This document shows, one piece after another, positions 6,306-10,314 of a stretch of 10,314 nt of DNA. Within the stretch, counting starts at the first letter, position 1. Each line of letters starts with the position of its first letter. The position numbers and the translations under genes are program-made. The notes under the pieces were generated by a model. The model saw nothing but the letters and a program-made list of their open reading frames with translations, had not been told where the DNA came from and did no database searches. Source of the DNA: Shewanella sp. Choline-02u-19 (GTDB lineage: Bacteria; Pseudomonadota; Gammaproteobacteria; Enterobacterales; Shewanellaceae); the NCBI RefSeq assembly GCF_002836205.1, contig NZ_PJBE01000001.1, positions 1 to 10,314 of the forward strand. Reading direction: 5' to 3'.

Positions 6306-6956
6306 GTGGTAGAACAATTAAAAGCAACAACACTGGTATCAGCTAGTAACTTAACCTGCATTAGAGAAGAGCGTATTCTTTTTGAGGAACTGTCCTTCGA
6401 AATAACTGAAGGTGAGATTGTTCAAATTGAGGGGCCTAATGGTGCCGGTAAAACAAGCCTTTTGCGGATCATCGCAGGTTTATCTCGCCCATATGCGGGC
6501 AATATCAATTTTAAAGGTGAAGACATCATTCGATGTCGAGATGAGTACAATGATGAATTATTGTATCTTGGCCACCTAGCAGGCGTTAAAAGTGAACTAA
6601 CCGCAGAAGAGAATCTTAATTTTAATTTAAGACTCTGTGGGTATGATGGCTTCGACACTCGCGAAATCCTTTCAAAAGTAAACTTATCCGGTTTTGAAGA
6701 AGCACTAGCTGGCCACCTTTCGGCAGGTCAACATAGACGAACTGCGTTAGCCAGACTTTGGCATACGAACTGTAAGATTTGGCTTCTTGATGAACCCTTT
6801 ACTGCAATCGATAAAAAAGGCGTAGAAGAACTGGAACATTTGTTTCTTGCTCATGCTAAGCGTGGCGGCTGTGTCATCCTAACAACCCACCAAGATATGG
6901 GTGTAATTAGCGATGATGTCTTACGTAAAATCCGTCTCGATTATCGCTTTGTTTAG
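6306..6956 (+). CDS. ccmA: CcmA, heme exporter ATP-binding protein
   Basis: This 216-residue ABC ATPase has Walker A GPNGAGKTS (43-51), the ABC signature LSAGQ (138-142), Walker B IWLLDE (158-163) and the switch histidine TTHQ (His195). The family is about 205-215 residues. CcmA with CcmB forms the CcmAB part of the CcmABCD complex, and ATP hydrolysis releases heme-loaded CcmE from CcmC. It is a cytoplasmic, membrane-associated protein. The start chosen is GTG, with AGAGG ending 5 bases upstream. No ATG lies near enough to compete, and the family's N-terminal strand follows directly. It is the first gene of ccmABCDE, with ccmB starting 9 bases after its stop. Confidence 0.97.
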   Translation: MVEQLKATTLVSASNLTCIREERILFEELSFEITEGEIVQIEGPNGAGKTSLLRIIAGLSRPYAGNINFKGEDIIRCRDEYNDELLYLGHLAGVKSELTAEENLNFNLRLCGYDGFDTREILSKVNLSGFEEALAGHLSAGQHRRTALARLWHTNCKIWLLDEPFTAIDKKGVEELEHLFLAHAKRGGCVILTTHQDMGVISDDVLRKIRLDYRFV

Positions 6957-6965
6957 GGGTTAACT

Positions 6966-7652
6966 ATGAAAAAAGGCATCAGCTATACACAGGCTTTCGG
7001 TACGGTATTGAAGCGTGATCTACAGATTGCGATCCGTCACCGCGGCGATATATTCAATCCACTCCTGTTTTTCGTTCTTGTGGTCACCCTATTCCCGCTA
7101 GCAATCGGACCAGAACCACAAGTATTAACTCGAGTCGCACCTGGTATTATTTGGGTTGCTGCACTTCTAGCATCAATGCTGTCTTTAGAACGTTTATTTA
7201 AAGCAGATTATGTTGACGGAAGTCTCGAGCAGATGCTGTTAAGCCCACAACCATTACCATTAATGGTTTTGGCTAAAGTGCTAGCACATTGGATATTAAC
7301 AGGTGTGCCTTTAATTTTAGTGGCCCCATTATTAGCAGTACTATTGCATCTTGATAGCAATAGCTATGGCGCTCTAATCGCAACTTTAGCTCTCGGAACA
7401 CCGGTATTGAGTCTATTAGGTGCCATAGGTGTGGCATTAACTGTTGGGCTCCATAAGGGTGGCGTGCTGCTAAGTTTGCTAATTTTACCTTTATATATTC
7501 CCGTACTAATTTTTGCGACCAGCGCGATAGATGCTGCAGGTCTGAATTTACCTTATGATGGTCAACTCGCTATAATCGGCGCTATGTTGATCGGTTCTTT
7601 AACGTTAGCACCATTTGCTATTGGTGCTTCCTTACGAGTGAGTACTAACTAA
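6966..7652 (+). CDS. ccmB: CcmB, heme exporter membrane protein
   Basis: The 228-residue hydrophobic protein is close to the usual 220 residues and should have six membrane helices. The opening FGTVLKRDLQIAIRHRGDIF is a typical CcmB cytoplasmic N-terminus, and the segment LERLFKADYVDGSLEQMLLS (75-94) is its conserved loop. It is the permease partner of the CcmA ATPase in the complex that releases holo-CcmE. TAGGGG, overlapping the ccmA stop codon, acts as ribosome binding site about 6 bases before the ATG, and ccmC starts one base after the ccmB stop. Confidence 0.95.
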   Translation: MKKGISYTQAFGTVLKRDLQIAIRHRGDIFNPLLFFVLVVTLFPLAIGPEPQVLTRVAPGIIWVAALLASMLSLERLFKADYVDGSLEQMLLSPQPLPLMVLAKVLAHWILTGVPLILVAPLLAVLLHLDSNSYGALIATLALGTPVLSLLGAIGVALTVGLHKGGVLLSLLILPLYIPVLIFATSAIDAAGLNLPYDGQLAIIGAMLIGSLTLAPFAIGASLRVSTN

Positions 7653-7653
7653 A

Positions 7654-8400
7654 ATGTGGAAATGGTTACATTCCTACGCGGATCCTGAACGCGCTTACAA
7701 GCTTTCAAGCAGCCTATTACCTTGGTTTGCAACACTAGCAATCGCTTTTATCGGTATAGGTACTATCTGGGGCTTAGGTTTTGCCCCTACTGACTACCAG
7801 CAAGGTGATAGTTACCGAATTATCTTTATCCATGTACCGGCTGCGTCGATGTCGATGGCTGCTTATATGGCCATGGCAACATGTTCGTTCATCGGTCTTG
7901 TTTGGCAGATTAAATCTGCTGACTGGGCTGCTGCCTCTATTGCCCCTATTGGTGCGGTAATCACCTTTATCGCGCTAATTACAGGTTCGACCTGGGGTAA
8001 ACCAATGTGGGGTGCTTGGTGGGTATGGGATGCCCGCCTAACATCGGAGTTAGTACTACTCTTCCTTTATTTGGGTATAATATCTCTTTATGCCTCATTT
8101 GAAGATAAAGTACTTGCCGCTAGAGCATCTGGTATTTTGGCGCTTGTTGGTGTCATCAACATCCCAATTATCAAGTACTCTGTAGACTGGTGGAGCTCAT
8201 TGCATCAACCATCTACAATCCGTATTACGGAGAAATCAACCATGTCTACCGATATGCTGTACCCGCTGCTTATCAACATCGTTGGTTTCGGACTTATGAT
8301 CGCAGCGATTACTATCGTGAGATTTAGATCAGAAATTTTAGCACGAAATGGCATGCGTCCATGGGTGCGTGAACTTGCTAAAGCAGAAGGGGTCAAATAA
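7654..8400 (+). CDS. ccmC: CcmC, heme delivery protein to CcmE
   Basis: The 248-residue protein has six membrane helices, the WWD motif WGKPMWGAWWVWD (114-126) and the two periplasmic heme-ligand histidines at His60 (IIFIHVP) and His184 (SSLHQPS), at the same numbers as in E. coli CcmC. It binds heme on the outer face of the inner membrane and drives its covalent attachment to CcmE. It starts one base after ccmB with no clear ribosome binding site of its own, pointing to translational coupling. Its TAA stop shares its last base with the ccmD start. Confidence 0.98.
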   Translation: MWKWLHSYADPERAYKLSSSLLPWFATLAIAFIGIGTIWGLGFAPTDYQQGDSYRIIFIHVPAASMSMAAYMAMATCSFIGLVWQIKSADWAAASIAPIGAVITFIALITGSTWGKPMWGAWWVWDARLTSELVLLFLYLGIISLYASFEDKVLAARASGILALVGVINIPIIKYSVDWWSSLHQPSTIRITEKSTMSTDMLYPLLINIVGFGLMIAAITIVRFRSEILARNGMRPWVRELAKAEGVK

Positions 8401-8597
8401 TGCAATTCGACTCAATTAGTGAATTTTTAAACATGGGCGGCTATGCTTTTTATGTATGGCTAGCTTACGGAGTCACTTTCTTCTCTCTTGGAACGCTAGT
8501 CGTTTCAAGTGTTAGACAGAAACGTAAAGTGTTAGTTGATATCGCAAAGAAGATTCAACGAGAAGAACGCCTTAAAGAAACTCGGAGTACTAAATAG
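8400..8597 (+). CDS. ccmD: CcmD, small membrane subunit of the CcmABCD complex
   Basis: This 65-residue protein has one membrane helix (about 15-37, YAFYVWLAYGVTFFSLGTLV) and a basic cytoplasmic tail (RQKRK and following), the standard CcmD plan. It opens with the short FDSISEFLNMGGY segment typical of the family. CcmD joins CcmABC and is needed to release holo-CcmE. The ATG overlaps the ccmC stop by one base (TAATG), with AAGGGG 7 bases upstream. Its TAG stop overlaps the ccmE GTG start by one base. Confidence 0.93.
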   Translation: MQFDSISEFLNMGGYAFYVWLAYGVTFFSLGTLVVSSVRQKRKVLVDIAKKIQREERLKETRSTK

Positions 8598-9088
8598 TGA
8601 ACCCAAGACGAAAGAAACGCTTAACCCTTGCTGTTGCCTTAATCGGTGGTGTTGCAGCAATTGCATCGTTACTTCTGTATGCATTGAACTCGAATTTAAA
8701 CTTGTTCTTTACTCCTACTGAGATTGTTCAGGGTAAAAAAGATACCGGTGTAATGCCAGAGATTGGTCAACGCATTCGTATTGGCGGCATGGTAACCATA
8801 GGCTCTATGGTACGCGATCCCGACAGCCTTCATGTTCAATTTGCAGTACATGATTCTTTAGGTGGTGAAGTCATTGTAACTTATGATGACCTATTGCCTG
8901 ACTTGTTCCGCGAAGGTCAAGGTATCGTCGCTCAAGGAGTTCTATCTGCACCTGGCACTCTTCAGGCGACTGAAGTTCTTGCTAAGCATGACGAGAACTA
9001 TATGCCTCCAGAAGTAGCTGAAGCAATGGGACAGACCCATGAAAAGCTTGAATATGACGAAAATCAGGCTAAAGCCGCTGGTTATTAA
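8597..9088 (+). CDS. ccmE: CcmE, periplasmic heme chaperone
   Basis: The 163-residue protein has an N-terminal basic stretch and membrane anchor (about 9-30) and an OB-fold periplasmic domain (about 42-128). The heme attachment motif is LAKHDENY at 128-135: His131 binds the heme vinyl covalently and Tyr135 is the nearby axial ligand, matching His130/Tyr134 of E. coli. It carries heme from CcmC to CcmF. The start is GTG, overlapping the ccmD stop by one base, with GGAG (8584-8587) 9 bases upstream. It ends the ccmABCDE operon, and a terminator follows. Confidence 0.97.
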   Translation: MNPRRKKRLTLAVALIGGVAAIASLLLYALNSNLNLFFTPTEIVQGKKDTGVMPEIGQRIRIGGMVTIGSMVRDPDSLHVQFAVHDSLGGEVIVTYDDLLPDLFREGQGIVAQGVLSAPGTLQATEVLAKHDENYMPPEVAEAMGQTHEKLEYDENQAKAAGY

Positions 9089-9112
9089 TAACAAAAGCTG
9101 CTGTTAACTTAT

Positions 9113-9140
9113 AAAGCCTTCATTAATTGAAGGCTTTTTT
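9113..9140 (+). terminator. Rho-independent terminator after ccmE
   Basis: A perfect 10-bp stem (aaagccttca at 9113-9122 with tgaaggcttt at 9128-9137) closes a 5-base loop and is followed by more T, for a run of six T from 9135. It sits 24 bases after the ccmE stop and ends the ccmABCDE operon. Confidence 0.9.
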
Positions 9141-9487
9141 GTATCGAAAACACTTTCATAAATGTAGGGTACCTTCGCTGTAACTCCCAATATCATGGAG
9201 ATGGCCTCACCCTTTAGAAGTAAAAAGAAACATCACTTACTGTTCTTGACCTTCTTAGTTACAACCATTCGCCATCCCTTATTGCCTCACGTATATTTAT
9301 ACCTATAACTCAGCAGAAGTAATGTTGGCCAAGGACTTGGAGTCATCTGGGATATCCGCTGTGGCGTTATAAGTGTAAACCACTATTACACCGATACGCC
9401 CGGCTATATTTGCTCAGTCGCCGTGCCGACCTATGCATTACTCTATCTGCTATCGTCACAATAGCCACCTAAACAACTTGCGGCAAT

Positions 9488-9519
9488 AGTGATGCCTTTA
9501 GCCGTAGTGAGGCATCACT
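9488..9519. repeat. Perfect 10-bp inverted repeat inside the IS relic
   Basis: agtgatgcct (9488-9497) pairs with aggcatcact (9510-9519) around a 12-base loop. There is no T run of terminator length after either arm. It overlaps the HSDQG-like segment of the transposase remnant, so it is probably a by-product of decay. Confidence 0.5.
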
Positions 9520-9594
9520 TTACTGTCGTGTCACACAATAAAATCCCCCTGGCTGTCATTTACCCGTTAACGCCAAATTAGGTATTTTGATATG

Positions 9595-9625
9595 GCCACT
9601 ACTAGTTAATATACCCAGTAGTGGC
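9595..9625. repeat. Perfect 9-bp inverted repeat inside the IS relic
   Basis: gccactact (9595-9603) pairs with agtagtggc (9617-9625) around a 13-base AT-rich loop. It lies about 75 bp from the hairpin at 9488-9519, within the same transposase remnant. No promoter or gene end accounts for it. Confidence 0.5.
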
Positions 9626-9852
9626 TCAAACTATCCCTAATTAAGTCACACTAGCCTTGGGATAGACTTCACGCCTGCCGAGTATCCACCCACCTGACGC
9701 GCTATTTTCACGTCACTTTAATGATCAATTTCGATTTGAACATCAAGTTTATTTTTGTGGGCTTTAACTACCAATATTAATGGCGATTTCGATTAAGCCC
9801 AAACACGCCACACACTTCAGAGACCGTGTCGCACGCCTTAAATTTATTACGA

Positions 9853-10104
9853 TTACAGATGATTGAGATCGTCTGGTATCAGTAGGGCGATAGTTTTCTA
9901 GGATATCTCTTCTACAGGATTTTCCTTTACGTACTAACTCTCAAGCTTTTAGGCTCAGTAGGAGTTGTTGTAGACCTTGCGATTCCAGACTTTCACCACC
10001 ACGATACTAGCTGCTTCCCAGCGGTATAGTCTTGCTAGACAGTCAATAATGCCGCTCCCTGCATAAAACTCAGGATAGAAATTACACTAGATAGCTTCAG
10101 ACAT
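9853..10104 (-). pseudogene. IS3-family OrfA (helix-turn-helix), broken remnant
   Basis: From ATG at 10104, with AGAGG upstream, one frame runs 83 codons to TAA at 9853, interrupted by stops at codons 6, 50, 52, 57 and 69. Codons 10-48 read YPEF, then EAAS, then VYNN, in the order of the IS3 OrfA helix-turn-helix (YSPEFKAEA, then REAA, then STVxNW). Codons 67-83 read IS-stop-KTIALLIPDDLNHL, matching the OrfA C-terminus (EILKKATALLMSDSLN). Intact OrfA is about 88-102 residues, so roughly 10-20 residues have been lost, probably in the linker. The frame is kept overall despite the stops, which argues for decay by point mutation. Confidence 0.78.
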
Positions 10105-10257
10105 TAGGTCACCTCTAAGATTATGAAATCGCAATATAAACCTCTAGCTAGCGACATTAACCTTCCCACTACAATGCCAGCACATTTTGCCTCTTCGATA
10201 GAGGAGCGACACGACTAAAGAGACACAAGTAAACTAAACCTTAATCACGCAATTAAT

Positions 10258-10314
10258 TGGCTGTGGCTGTGGCTGTGGCTGTGGCTGTGGCTGTGGCTGT
10301 GGCTGTGGCTGTGG
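10258..10314. repeat. TGGCTG hexanucleotide tandem repeat, 9.5 copies to the window edge
   Basis: From 10258 to the last base the sequence is a perfect 6-bp repeat with no variant unit, and it continues beyond the window. If coding, plus-strand frames would give Trp-Leu, Gly-Cys or Ala-Val dipeptides and minus-strand frames Gln-Pro, Ser-His or Ala-Thr. A 6-bp unit does not shift the frame, so copy changes would alter protein length only. No gene can be assigned inside the window. Confidence 0.95.

Larger units (their letters stand above)
9303..9863 (-). pseudogene. IS3-family transposase OrfB, broken remnant with catalytic core lost
   Basis: Segments match IS3-family OrfB in order on the minus strand. 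EVCGVFGLNRNRH-stop-YW (9818-9771) fits the N-terminal helix region (consensus like CRVFGVHRSSYYYW). SAGVKSIPRLV (9681-9649) fits SAGARTIA. HIKIPN (9594-9577) fits the HIxIPN region before PNQVW. MPHYG-stop-RHHY, then residues down to GRHGD (about 9509-9411), fits MFHSDQGSHYTSRKFRQLLWRYQIKQSMSRRGN with many changes. The first catalytic Asp region (CGDVTY) is missing, the second Asp reads Gly, and stops replace Trp, Tyr and Gln. The consensus is from memory of the family, not a search. The gene cannot make a working transposase. Confidence 0.75.
9163..10173 (-). mobile_element. Fossil IS3-family insertion sequence, decayed
   Basis: This stretch has no intact gene, but on the minus strand it keeps the order of an IS3-family element: an orfA remnant (10104-9853) and then orfB remnants (about 9863-9303). 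Several short segments match the family consensus, with stop codons in place of Trp, Gln or Tyr and with parts missing. Between TGTAG at 9163 and its inverted copy at 10173 the length is about 1.0 kb, against 1.2-1.3 kb for an intact element. These ends are a guess; the coding evidence covers about 9303-10104. The element faces the ccmE terminator and does not disturb the ccm genes. Confidence 0.75.

Noticed and set aside
8536..8721. 61-codon plus-strand frame across the ccmD-ccmE junction
   Set aside because: It overlaps two well-supported genes in another frame and has no family features.
9308..9468. Plus-strand open stretch of about 50 codons ending at TAG 9470 with a membrane-like composition
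   Set aside because: It has no start codon with a ribosome binding site, and the opposite strand of the same bases matches the IS3 OrfB remnant, which explains the openness.
10174..10257. Short spacer between the IS relic and the hexamer repeat
   Set aside because: Apart from a 5-bp dyad (cctct-tcgat-agagg near 10191) I see no gene, promoter or repeat in it.

Overview
The window is a complete System I cytochrome c maturation (ccm) locus from a gammaproteobacterium, most likely Shewanella or a close relative. The reasons are the gene order, a small cytochrome c5 gene (scyA-like) and a separate ccmI placed between two ccm blocks, the AT-leaning base composition, and a left edge carrying a gammaproteobacterial rRNA P1 promoter. 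Genus is an inference; the pathway is clear from the protein motifs.

Layout, left to right. (1) 1-227: the upstream edge of an rRNA operon that runs leftward out of the window, with a P1 core promoter at 191-227 and the -35/UP region of a second promoter at 7-36. (2) 291-3937, minus strand: ccmF-ccmG-ccmH and a second periplasmic TlpA-like thioredoxin, tightly packed, ending in a strong terminator at 291-315. (3) 3938-4370: a 433-bp divergent intergenic region with promoters for ccmF and ccmI and two notable hairpins. (4) 4371-5624, plus: ccmI. (5) 5685-5978, minus: cytochrome c5, convergent with ccmI and sharing a bidirectional terminator. (6) 5979-6305: divergent intergenic region with a good CRP-like site placed as a class I activator site for the cytochrome gene. 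(7) 6306-9088, plus: ccmABCDE, with gaps of 9 and 1 bases and then one-base overlaps, followed by a terminator at 9113-9140. (8) About 9163-10173: no intact gene, but on the minus strand the eroded remains of an IS3-family insertion sequence, with orfA and several orfB segments recognisable through stop codons and deletions. (9) 10258-10314: a perfect TGGCTG hexamer tandem repeat that runs off the window.

How the genes work together. CcmA and CcmB with CcmC and CcmD load heme onto the heme chaperone CcmE and release it. CcmG and CcmH keep apocytochrome CxxCH thiols reduced. CcmI holds apocytochrome, and CcmF with CcmH ligates heme from CcmE to it in the periplasm. The embedded cytochrome c5 is itself a substrate of the system. 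The locus is split into four transcription units instead of the single operon seen in Escherichia coli, an arrangement known from Shewanella oneidensis.

No new multi-gene system is evident. The least expected contents are the fossil IS3 element, the rRNA promoter at the left edge, the CRP-like site, the structured ccmF-ccmI intergenic region and the terminal hexamer repeat.
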